A DNA stretch of 64,000 nucleotides from Protula sp. h YS-2021 (taxonomy: Eukaryota; Annelida; Polychaeta; Sabellida; Serpulidae): positions 40,798,500 to 40,862,499 of the forward strand of contig OX457029.1 in NCBI GenBank assembly GCA_949752745.1. Direction: 5' to 3'. The translations under genes and the position numbers were made by a program. Shown here in pieces: positions 33,094 to 44,430 of the stretch; position 1 is the first letter of the stretch, and each line of letters starts with the position of its first letter. The notes under the pieces are model-generated. The model saw nothing but the letters and a program-made list of their open reading frames with translations. It did no database searches and was not told the origin of the DNA.

Positions 33094-33760
33094 TAAATAA
33101 AGCGCATTTAAAAGCGTAATAGTGAAGGTTCAATTGTTTTCAAATTAAACAGGAATGATTTCAGGTAGATCTTCAGTGGGAATGTAATATTTAGTTATCG
33201 GTTCGATAAAAACTGCACAAACATTGGCACAAACTGAAAAAAAACAAACAAACAAGTTGTTTGTCTTTCAGATCCGGTTCGGTTCTTCCAAATCTAAATT
33301 TTCTCAAAATGGGTAGCTTTGTCCTTTCATTTTTGCAATGCCGTTGCTTTCACTGATGAGTACAGTATCTTTCGTGCATTCGAACATTCGTGGTTATCTC
33401 ATTTAGCAGCAAAGCAATATATGTCCAATCAGCCGTAATGTCATGCATTAAATATGATGTTCAATGAGAATTGGTTGAATAATACCATTTTAAAAATCGT
33501 CAAAGTAATCAGTTATTGCCAGTTATTGCCAGTAAAGATTAGTGCAGTTCTAACTTTGTGTTAGTATTGTTTCATTTTAGAAATTTTTGCTAGCCCTTTG
33601 AGCCTTTGCTGTTACATAAGATATATCTTAAGCAGTTGTTATTTCTGTTTTACTAACATAGTAAATGGGTGCTTCCGAATTCTTCCAAAAATTACAACTG
33701 CAGGGAACAATTCTTTTATTTATGCGGCCACATGTAACAAGCCAGGCAATCCAATGTTAC
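33094..33760. other. Unique sequence, no gene seen
   Basis: AT-rich. A weak continuation of the inverted homology of the next element may reach back to about 33,700. Confidence 0.4.
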
Positions 33761-34079
33761 CAGTAGGGGTAAGGGATCTGTTCTACATGGTCTTTCTGTA
33801 TAAGACATTATGTTCTGGATAGGGTTGGTATAAATAATAGAAAAAACTGGTATTACTGCTGATCGGAATGTACGTCATGATGTGCGCCCCCCTCGAAGCT
33901 ATTATTATCGTCTACCCCCCCCCCCCCCCCGCCCCTCAAACCTGATATAAAACACTCTGTTTGCAAAAAAAAAAAACTGAGTCAGAATTTAAAACTATTA
34001 AGGCGATATTAACTATGTTTTCAGCAAAGGATTCAGTAAGAGTTTAAATTTTTATTCATGACATCACTGATGACGTCAT

Positions 34080-34235
34080 TGATGTTGCCATTGATGTTGT
34101 TGCCATCGTTGTTTTGTTGCCGTTGTTGTTTCTGTTGTTGTTTTGTTGCCATTGTTGTTGTTGCCATTGTTGTTTCCATTGTTGTTTCCATTGTTATTGC
34201 CATTGTTGTTGCCGTTGTTGTTGCCATTATTGTTG
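34080..34235 (+). repeat. TTG/CCATTG-rich tandem repeat
   Basis: Repeats of TTGTTGCCATTGTTG and TTGTTTCCATTG. Reverse-strand frames give Gly-Asn-Asn runs and forward frames give Leu-rich runs; both are composition artefacts. Confidence 0.8.
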
Positions 34236-34348
<113 letters not shown>

Positions 34349-34378
34349 CATTTGAGAACTGGATGTGGAACCGAAAGA

Positions 34379-35113
34379 ATGTATCAATGCAATATTTGTT
34401 CGAAATCTTACCATTGGCCACAAAGTCTTAAAAGACACTTAATGCATGCACACACTTCAGAACTGAATGGAGGCGAGCGTATACAAGGAGAAAGGGGGTA
34501 GAAATAGAAAACCCTATAAAAACGCCTATCATGAAAACTTTAGATGAGCCTTCTATTGAAAGTCAAAGAGTCGACATGGCTAAAAAAAATGCACATGCTT
34601 GTATAGAATGTGGTGCATTATACAACAGCCAAGAAGAAACATTGTGGCGAGAATGACGATGATAGCAGTTCTGAAAGTGAGTCAGAAACAGACTCTCTTT
34701 GGTATAATATGGTCCAAGAAGAATATGATAACCATGATAACAATTTTCAAGAAAAGGTTTCAGAACATGAAGAACAAGGGCTTGAAGATGGGCGTGAAAG
34801 AGCAAGTGATGACCTTTGATCCATTTATAAGCGTCTACTAAAACAACTGTTTATGAGACTATTCAAATATATCCAACGTCTAGAACAAAGCGAACATTAT
34901 CAAAACGTTTTAGAAGACTTTAATAACTTTGTTGATGATAAACATCACGAGCATTCAAAGTCACAAAAGGCGGCTATGATAAAAAATGATGCATTCTTGG
35001 AGGAGCTTCTAGATGAGATGGCGAATGATGAAGCAGCGACGAACAAAGCGACATGGATGAGGAGAGTGGGGTGGAAAAGAGTGAAACAGATGAAGAACAA
35101 TAGATTTATTTGA
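34379..35113 (+). pseudogene. Broken C2H2 zinc-finger protein gene inside the inverted-repeat element
   Basis: From the ATG at 34,379 the frame encodes [20 protein letters not shown] and then LMHAH: CxxC, 12 residues, then H-x4-H, a classical C2H2 finger with '[12 protein letters not shown]' in the helix region. The frame stops at 34,499. A second segment (34,504-34,656, next frame) has CIECG. A third (from about 34,610, the original frame) is acidic, with a SSSESESE stretch. It is stopped by TGA at 34,817 and continues in the same frame from 34,820 to 35,113 with a charged, probably helical region (RLFKYIQRLEQ, AFLEELLDEMAND). The gene is therefore disrupted by at least two stops and frame changes. 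Family and host function are not recognised. A DNA-binding protein carried by the element is a reasonable inference. Confidence 0.55.
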
Positions 35114-35299
35114 CTGAAGTTCATAATAAAGACTTCGTAAATCAACAAATGTTTTAATATTGTTATTGATTTACGCGCTGTCTTCAAAGTGTATTAATAA
35201 AACAATTCAATATATGTCTTGCTTTTTGATGTGAAACGCAGTTTCAACGTTCTTCACATATGAAATTGCAACGTTCAGTTTATCCTCAAATAAAGCCAA

Positions 35300-35950
35300 A
35301 ATCCTGCTGAACAGTTTGAAAAAAAAGGTTAAAATCGATCCAGTAGTTTTGAAGTTGTGTTTGTTTGAAATCTTTTAGCACATGAAGTCATCAATAAAAA
35401 TTTACTAAATACTTTTTTGAAAACTTGGTTAAAGTCGACCCAATAGTTTTAAAGTTATGCTCGTTTGAAATTTTAGTAAATGACCTCATCAATATCGTCA
35501 TCAGTGACGTCATTAATAAAATTTAGTCTTACTGAGTCCTTTTCTGTAAACATGGTTAAAATCAACCGAATAGTTGTAAAGTTATGCTCTTTTGAAATTT
35601 TGTGACAGTGACGTTATCAATGACGTCATCAGTAAAGAAACTTAAAGTCTTACTGAATACTTTGTTGAAAAAATGGTTAAAATCAACCCAATAGTTTTTT
35701 AGTTATACTCGTTTCAAATGTTTTAGTAAATGGCGTCATCAATGACGTCATCAGTAACGTCATCAGTAAAAACTTCAAGTCTTACTGAATATTTTGCTGA
35801 AAATATTATTAAAATCGACCGAATAGTTTTAAAGTTATGCTCGTTTGAAATTTTTTTGAGTAAATGCCATCATCAATAAAAAACGTACTGAATACTTTGC
35901 TGAAAACATGGTTGAAATTGGTCCGGCAGTTTTGATGTAATGTGCTGTTC
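35300..35950 (+). repeat. ~98-133-bp tandem array rich in TGACGTCA
   Basis: The unit mark TTATGCTCGTTTGAAATTT and its variants lie near 35,353, 35,457, 35,584, 35,702 and 35,835. Units contain 'aaaat(c/t)(g/a)acc(c/g)aatagttt' and one or more TGACGTCA or TAACGTCA octamers. Array members differ by indels. TGACGTCA is the consensus of CREB/ATF sites, but function here is untested. Confidence 0.7.
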
Positions 35951-36569
35951 AATATCTCCCTTACATGACCATCTATAACGTCATCGATTACGTAGAGGCG
36001 GACGATAATAACAGGTTTGAGGGGATCGAACGATGAAAGCAGGTGTGAGGGGAGTGGACAAGAAATTGTACTGGGAAGAAGCACTCACCTGTTTTTATAA
36101 TGAAACTCTATGACATTTTTGTTTTTTTTTTACAATATCCACAACGGCGACAAAAAACAAGGATGAAACTATGTTTTTATTTAGATCGCACACACAGTGT
36201 CCATCAACAAGAAAACTGATCATGAAGCATAAAACGGGAATACTCTTTTATTACCAAACGCTATGATGAAACGCTTTGACGAAACACTATGACGTTTTTA
36301 GAGCGCGCACATGGGCATACACTGTTCTCACATAACGATATACATGGGTGCAGGCTGACTCAAGAGTTTTTTATAACAGGTTTGAGGGAATGGGTGATAA
36401 ATAGATTTGAGAGGGAGGCGGCACATCATGACGTCACTTCCGGTCAGCAATAATACCACTTTTTTCTATCATTTATACCAACCTTATCCAGAACAGAATG
36501 TCTGTTCTGGATACATTATAAAGAACAGCCCACATAGAACAGACCCCTTACCTCTACTATTACGATATG

Positions 36570-38380
36570 CAAATTTAGGTTTTTATTATATGCCTGTAGG
36601 AATATCACAGGTTGAGAAATTGTAACTTGTTTTCCATGTCTGGGGGCATCATCCGCCCATAAGACAATATGAATATTGTATCAGGATGTATCACGACATT
36701 ACAGTTGACTTCTGGCACAAGAATGCATAACTGCTACAAGCTTTGTGTCAATTGTATGGAGGCAGCATAAGAACATTTGGGTACAACGGCGAGGCTTGTT
36801 GTTATATATGGTTAATTCTTGCAGTTAGACTTTCATTACATAAAGCCAGGAGCTTCAGCTAGTGTGCAAACCAAAATAATCTTTCGTTTGTAGAATTATC
36901 TGCTGATATAAAACATAATTAAAGCATAAAAGGATAAAATCCTATGAAATAAAACATATAATGTCAGGTGAGTTTGAAAAAGACTTCTTTGTATCAAATA
37001 TTAAACCTAAATATCTCTAACATTATCACTACCTTATCAACACTTTTCAAAACAATTTATGTTATTAATACTTCTAAAAGTTAACAAAATCAAATCCATA
37101 ATCGAACATTATATACCTTATATGAAATAATTTATTGCAATTTGTGTAACTTTGAAATGTTATATTTTTTATCATAAAAAATTCATTGGCAAGATTAAAT
37201 GCATGGTAAAATAGATATACGCTAAACTTTCATTTTAGTCTGAGGAAATATACTTTCAATATTTTCTGTATAATTATCTTTTTAAATAAAAAATAATGCA
37301 AGTACAATTTTAAATAAACAAATAATACTATATATTATATATTGGCAGTTTTTGATATTATCTAGTACTTGAAAGAAATTTGAAAAAGGGCATATATTTT
37401 TATTTAATTAACACATGTTTTATAAAAAGGTCACAAAATCAAATATTCTGTGGCTGACCAAATCTGCAAAAAATCCCAAAACCTTTCAAAATTTCAGTTG
37501 AATTGGCATAATTAGCTTTTTTCATATTTTGAACTTTTAAGGCTGTTACTGTGCATCAGGATTTGTTGTGTGTTGGAGCAAAAGTATGGACAATATTAAC
37601 CAGCAGACTGATAGGATGGAAAAGTGCACCTAATTACATTATTTTCATTGAAAGAGAAAATTTACAATTCATATTGCTAGTTTTTGCTTGACAGCCATTT
37701 GGAAAATTATTGCATTGTACTTCAAATGTGGAAACTTTTTTGTATGCATTAAGATAAGAAAATAATAAATGTATCTGTATTAATAGAAAACAGAAAAGTG
37801 AGGCTGAAACCGTTTTGATTCCAATTCTGAAAAAAAACACGCGGCTATATTTACTTTGATTTATTATTTCTTAAGATTTAATATGCTTCTCATTGCTTAC
37901 TGCCTATGAACAGTTACCAAACATGACTGATCCCTGTAATCCATGCATTCGCTTCAGTTCATAGAAGACACATTGCGTCATCGACAGCGAAATTAAAGTC
38001 GGGAATGCTTAAGATTATAATAATAAAAAATATGTAAAAAATAATATTAACGAATTGTTGGATAATTGAATAATGAATATATAGTAATAAAATGGCGTAA
38101 TTGTTATTAAACTAAGCAACATATATTCCTCACAGTTTACAAGAGACAGTTTTTGTAGAAAGGCTAACTGGATCGTGAATACCATGCCCACATGTTGCAA
38201 ATTGACAAAATACTCCATTGACCCCAAAGAAAATTTCCTAAAACAGAGATGATTCTTGAAAATGCTGATTTTAGGATTAAAATTGCTTGGAATTTTTAGG
38301 ATCTGAAACGTAGTCAAAGTAGAAAGACAGTAAGGCTATATCCTTGGTGTCAGCCAAGACTGTGATGCATAAATGGTTTA
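36570..38380. other. AT-rich unique sequence, no gene seen
   Basis: Very AT-rich, with only short frames and no repeat family of this window. Confidence 0.5.
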
Positions 38381-39235
38381 TCACAATTTTTCTGCCAATT
38401 TTTGGCGAGGTAATAGCACAATTGCCAAGTGGGCACTTATGTCCCCTACCTTCAGTCCAAAGTTTAGCTTTTTATTGTCAAAAGGTTTTTATTGATTTTT
38501 AGTCAATATTCAATTAATTTCCACTAACTTTCGGCAAATCGCCAAATAAGTAAGAGCCAAAAAGACGACGGGGACAATTATACTCCCTATCCTCTTTCAA
38601 AATATTAAGATGATTCCACATGAAGATCATAGGAGGGAATATGTTTTTAAGAATATTGGTTTTTGACCAATATTTCCTCTCATCTTTGGTAGATCATCAA
38701 ATAAAAGTAGTAGCCAGACATATAGTAATATCCGCTACCATTATTCAAAAGCTCAAGACAGTTATGATTTTACTAATAAATTTTTTTCAATTCTTCAGCA
38801 AATTTTCGGGGAATTACCAACAAAACTTAATAGCGAGTTGTGTTATTGTGTTCAATTCCTGTAACCGTAGCGTCAGCTACAACTTTCATAAGACTTTTCC
38901 AATATTTTCGTCAATTTTCATAGTTTCCACTAAAAATCCTAGGTGGAGATACGATTTCTTTAATTTGATGTAGTCAATATTTTGGTTATCAATTGGAGAA
39001 TCACCACAAAAGGTCAGAGCGGGGTACGTAATAATGACCGGTACCTTTCCAAAAAGATAATAGCCAGGTAGGTAATATCCACTGCTCTTAACGAAAATTT
39101 CCAGAAGTATGGCTCTCTCCCTGGTGGCAGTTCATATTTTAATAAGTTATTTGTTTTTCACCAAAATTTCCGTAAATTTTTGCCGTATCACCAAAAAGGT
39201 AATAGCTAGAAGTGTGCTAATTTCGTTACCGTTAA
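38381..39235 (+). repeat. Old, strongly diverged C/D-type core array
   Basis: The mark 'ggcaaatcgccaaataagtaagagcc' and variants ('ggtagatcatcaaataaaagtagtagcc', 'tatcaccaaaaaggtaatagc') recur near 38,395, 38,529, 38,686, 38,812, 38,993 and 39,180, about 130-190 bp apart. They correspond to the 'ggcggatcgccaaaaaaagtaat' part of the C unit. Neither end is recognisable. Confidence 0.55.
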
Positions 39236-39859
39236 CCAATGCCTGTCACTGTTAATCTAACTTTCAAACAAGTAAGGTCATTTCCCGACTCAGTCCTTAA
39301 AAACTGGGCTTTTCCTCAATAGTTTTATTGAGAGTTGGTGACATTTTTAAAATCTTAGCTAAAACATACAAAGTGATATGCCTCCCGTAAAGTGCAAGAT
39401 GTGTTTTTTTTAATATCCTCAACCATACTCACATTAATATTTTGTTTTAAAACACATTCATTCCTCTCACTGTTTCTATCTGATTGTGCTATCATTAAAC
39501 GGTGAGGTCTTCAAGAAGTCTACCAGAAGATCAAATATTTTCTCCTCAATAGCGTTACCACAGTTTGTTGCATTTCTTATTTCAAGCACACGATCTGTAT
39601 ATTACACGTTTACATATTTGTTTTATAATGGTGTTGTGTAAGTTGCATACTGTTTTAACAACAACATTACCTGCATAATCTGTTTGTCTACAGAAAACAA
39701 TAAAGTCATTCTTCTGCTTGGAATAGGAAACTTGATGAAATATAAAGTTTGAGTTGCTTTTTACTTATTTTAGTCGATTCTTTTAAAAATATTATCAAGC
39801 TGAAACAGCTATCAATTTGATACTATTAAAATGTTGTCTCCTACTGAATATGTCAATGG
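39236..39859. other. Unique sequence, no gene seen
   Basis: AT-rich, no repeat or exon recognised. Confidence 0.4.
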
Positions 39860-39868
39860 CTTGTTTGT

Positions 39869-40061
39869 TTTTTAAGGGATGGCCAGAAGACTCATTTGTG
39901 CTAATTTTGAATTCCGTGGTGGTGAATAATCCTGTGTAGTCGTTTAGTTGAGGCAATTTGAGCGAAGGTCAATTCCTCCGCTTTCCACCCCTGGCCATAT
40001 TCGAACCAGAGACCATAGGATTACAGGACCAACGCTCTACCGACTGAGCTAACCGCCACCC
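39869..40061 (-). mobile_element. tRNA-derived SINE with 9-bp target duplication
   Basis: On the minus strand the element starts GGGGTGGCGGTTAGCTCAGT, with an A box (TAGCTCAGTCGG), an anticodon-arm-like segment containing CCTGTAA (threonine-like TGT) and a B box (GGTTCGAAT). An unrelated body of about 100 bp and a short A-rich 3' end follow. The acceptor stem does not pair, so this is not a functional tRNA. CTTGTTTGT flanks it at 39,860-39,868 and 40,062-40,070, as expected for LINE-mediated insertion. Only one copy was seen in this window. Confidence 0.8.
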
Positions 40062-40071
40062 CTTGTTTGTC

Positions 40072-41620
40072 TTGGTTTTTCAAATATTTCTATTTTTCCT
40101 TGTGAAGCAATATCAAAGCAATATTTTTGCACAACAGAATTCATAGTACGTATAATATGACACATGTAATAAGAACAAATCGCAAAAAGCAAGAAAATCA
40201 TGATCACTAAAATAAATATTTTACTGAGCAAAGAGTCTCAAAAACTTTTAAAACTAGTTTTTTAAGCATCCTCTTCAACTGGTCTAATGTTCCTTAGGCC
40301 ACTTTTCCTAAACCATAAAGAATTCAAAGAGAAGTAACAATGGACAATCATTTGGGAAAGGGTAATCACCTAAAAACACCGTTAGTAATTGTTCATACAA
40401 TTAATTAAAGCTTTATGCAACATAAAAATGGATAAAGAGTATTTCAATTTAGCATGATAAAGCTGCAGGAAAACTAGCCTCCGGACAAACATGTAGAATG
40501 AGAACAACTTCATAACTCCGACAGTAAATGTCAGTCCCTGTTAATATCTCTTATGTTCGATATATTTAGAACTTGGATAATTCGGACACCTCTCTATTTC
40601 GGACACCGAACACAATTTTAAGACCCAGTTGTAGGTGATCTTTGAGGGCTGTTTGTCTCTCCCAGATAATATCAATAAGAATTTACCGCAAAAGCCTGAC
40701 TGCTTTAGTTTGGGAACTGCTTAATATCACAACACTTTCAAGTCTAATATTATTCATTCAGAGAAATTAACAAAATAATATTACTAATCGAATTGAAAAT
40801 AGAGATGAAAAGGGGTACATAATTGTTTAACTGTTGTTGAGGGTCATGTTAGGAAATTATGTGGTATAGAGCCCCCTTACGTTTTGAATCCTAGTTATTT
40901 GTCCTTCGCTTTTATGCTGTGGTTTTGGGTCAACCATATTTGGCTGGTCCAAAACCGAGAGTCAGAACAATGAAGGGCCACTCTGAGGGGGGGGGGGCGG
41001 GGGCGGGCAGATTGCCTACATTACTAACAATGATATTTACAATTACCAAACCATGACTGCATAACCTGGGTAATCTGGACATCTTGATAATCAGGACAAA
41101 GTACACCATTCCCAATGTTGTCCGGATTAACTAGGTTGTATTGTACTGTGACAAGCAAAACGATGGCATCATTACAATTATGACGTGGAATCTTGACACG
41201 CTCTATATATATAATCTAAACAACGTCGAGACAGTCATCGTTCTGCTATTTTTGACTATTTGTTTATGTCTTTCTATTCTCGATTTAATTTGAATGATGT
41301 AGGCAGTTCCTTTAAATGGCTGTAGAGTAAGAAAGTTAAGAAAACGTTTTTATTCGTCTAGACCAGGCAAGTGGAAATAGAAGCAACAATGGAACTGCAA
41401 AATATAAGAATCCCAAAGTAATTGTGTTTGTAAATAAGTTGAGACATTCATAACAAAACACTTGCAAAGGAAAGCAGCTATTACTTTCGCGAACATCTTT
41501 ACGTGAAAACCTGACACTTTAGTAAAAATGAAAGTAATTATCATTAAAAATATAAATAATTAACTTCAACAAGCGCTTTCATTCAAAATATCATAGAACA
41601 GCCAGTATTTTTTAAATCTT
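40072..41620. other. Unique sequence, no gene seen
   Basis: AT-rich sequence with a G-rich tract at about 40,987-41,008. Two phrases (40,570-40,605 and 41,060-41,110) resemble each other (ggataattcggacacctc, ggtaatctggacatcttgataatc), a motif pair suggesting an old tigger/pogo-like or other repeat, but it is too short to call. Confidence 0.4.
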
Positions 41621-41621
41621 T

Positions 41622-42168
<547 letters not shown>

Positions 42169-42590
42169 GTAGTCCCCGCCGCAGCGTAGCGCGGAGCAAC
42201 TGACTATAGTATTCGGGTCCATCCATCCGTCCTTCTGGCGACACATGGAAGCACAAATATGTGCACGCGATATCTCAGGCGCTATTCAACCCCGGCTTTT
42301 GCTTTTTGCTACGGTGAATATATGTATATATATATTGAAGTTGTGCGACGTCGCATTATTTTTCGATTCGACCAACAAATGACGAAATGGCGACTTGTTG
42401 AAAATAGGCAAGTTTTAGTATTTGTTGCCTACAGTGCAACTTTGTGCACGCGATATTTCAGCCGCTATTCAACCCTGGCTTTTGATTGTTGCTACAGTGA
42501 AAATATATATATTGAGTTGTGCGACGTCGCATTATTTTTCGATTCGACCATGGTTCGTGGCGGGGGACATTCATCAGTTTCACTGATAAC
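42169..42590 (-). mobile_element. F element 2, ~183-bp core repeats
   Basis: The reverse complement of the F1 plan. The 3' end (42,170-42,240) has AGTCCCCGCCGCAGCGTAGC and 'ccatccatccgtcc'. Core marks GTGCACGCGA are at 42,261 and 42,444. The 5' end near 42,545-42,590 has an ATCAGT/ACTGAT stem next to GCGGGGGACAT, the same as the E 5' end. It abuts H element 2, so two elements are joined head-to-tail. Confidence 0.7.
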
Positions 42591-43034
42591 TGTTTTTTTT
42601 GTAATGAGACAATTTAGATAAAAACATATTTATAATAAATATGTTAAAGATTTCATTGTTTTCATAGTTTTTAGAAAATGTTTCTAAAGTGCTATTTCAT
42701 ATGATTCTATGTATTTCTTTATTCATCTTGGAAATTATATCGTATGCTGTTTTAGGGAATTGTCCAAATCGTGTAATATATACATATCAAACACCTGTAG
42801 ACGTTTAGAGAGTTCTAGCAAATTAATGCAGACATTAATCCTTAAAATTGTCCAATTAGTTTATTAATATTTAAGTTGATATTTAAGTAGAGATATGTAA
42901 TATTGGAAAAATGACATCGGACAGTTTAGGAATGAGTTTTAAATCATTACAGCAGAAAATATGACAAAGAATAACCATAAGTGATGTATGCTCCTTGTGC
43001 TGCAACCCAAGAATAACTTAACCAAGCCAATGCT
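42591..43034. other. Unique AT-rich spacer
   Basis: No repeat or exon recognised. Confidence 0.4.
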
Positions 43035-43885
43035 TTTAGCCCAGCTTACGTTATACGTGAGCTGGGGTATTCCTATCGGTTTGCGGATGGCGTCCGTTAG
43101 TTAGTTAGTTAGTTAGTTAGTTAGTGAGTTGTTTCTTTAGTAAATTTGCTTCAAAATGCACCTCCTCCTACAACTTTGATTTGATGTCATTTATTTTTGG
43201 TATGAGACATCCCTAAGGGGTCCTGCATACGGCTTGTGCTTTTTTTGTCGTTTGAGTGATTTTTTTAATATTGGGGGAATTTTCGAAGAGAAAATTTTAA
43301 AATGTATCTCCTCCTATATTTTTTATCCGATGTCGTTCATTTTTGGTACGAGGCACCCCTAAGGGGTTTTGCATACGGCTTGTGCTTTTTTAATCGATCA
43401 GACAATTTTTGTCTGTTTGGTGAAATTGTGAAGAAAAATTTTCCAAAAATAAATCAAAATGCATCTCCTCCTACATTTTTGAACCGATATCATTTTTGGT
43501 ATATCATACATTTTTCGTATATTTTCCTAACAGATCGTGCATACGGCTTGTGCTTTTCTAGTCTATCGGATAATTTTTTAATTTTGGGAGAAGTTTGGAA
43601 GAAACACTTTTAAAATAGATATCCTTCTAAATTTTTTATCCACTGTCGTTCATTTTTGACATGAAGCTTTATTGAAGAGGTCCTGTATACGATTCAAGCT
43701 TTTTTAGTCGATCGGACAATTTTTGTATTTTTTGAGAATTTTGAAGAAAAAACTTCAAAATGACATTTCCCCCTACAGTTTTTAACCGATTTCATTTATT
43801 TTGGGCTTGAGGCATCCCCAAGGGGTTCTGCATAAGTTTTGAGCATTTTTAGTCAAATTTAATTGCATTTCCTCCTACAGTTTTT
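43035..43885 (-). mobile_element. B element, ~145-bp core repeats
   Basis: Its 3' end is the hairpin at 43,041-43,065 (CCAGCTTACGT against ACGTGAGCTGG) next to (TTAG)7 at about 43,095-43,125. Core marks GCATACGGCTTGTGC and variants lie at 43,225, 43,371, 43,539, about 43,684 and 43,829. One unit carries a ~23-bp insertion (43,500-43,525), which explains the 168-bp spacing. Confidence 0.75.
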
Positions 43886-44430
43886 AGCCCTAAGCCAATA
43901 TTGGCTATTGCTATGGCCGTGTCCGTCCGTCTGTCCGTCCGTTAACACTTACCTTGTGAACACGCTCTAGCGTACAATTTTTTGCCAATCGCTTAGATAT
44001 TTTAAATATAGCTTGTATATGGACCAATGAAGATCCCTATTGTTTTTGAGCCATATACGACCAGGGACAGTGGCTCAGCTGGACTTGGAAATTTTCTTAT
44101 TTGTGCCATTATCAAGTTTGCTTAACATGTGGCTTGTGAACACTCTCTGACCTACAGTTCTTTACCAATTACTAAGATATTTCGGATACTGCTAGTGTAT
44201 GGAGCAATGAAGATCCCTGTTGTGTATGAGCCATATACGACCATAGACAGTGGCTCAGCTCGACTTTCTCATAGCAAATGTTTTTGTTTTCTGTTCATCT
44301 TAAAGCACTACGACCCTTTTTTCTTTTCGGTGCCAAGGATTGAAATGAGCCTATGACCGGTCTCAAACCTATTATTTTCCTTGTTTCGAATGTTCCGGCT
44401 GGCTGAGGGCTATGCATCTCAGATGTCTAT
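43886..44430 (-). mobile_element. J element inserted in the B array
   Basis: Its 3' end is the perfect palindrome AGCCAATATTGGCT (43,892-43,905) next to GTCCGTCCGTCTGTCCGTCC. Core marks CTTGTGAACAC lie at 43,953 and 44,133 (180 bp). The other end has GGCTGGCTGAGGGCTATGCA. B units read 'cctacagttttta' on the left and 'tttatccgatttcattt' on the right, which is the intact B phrase split by J. Confidence 0.75.

Noticed and set aside
39990..40065. Functional tRNA-Thr gene on the minus strand
   Set aside because: A and B boxes are present, but the acceptor stem does not pair and the copy is bounded by a target duplication, so it is a SINE head.
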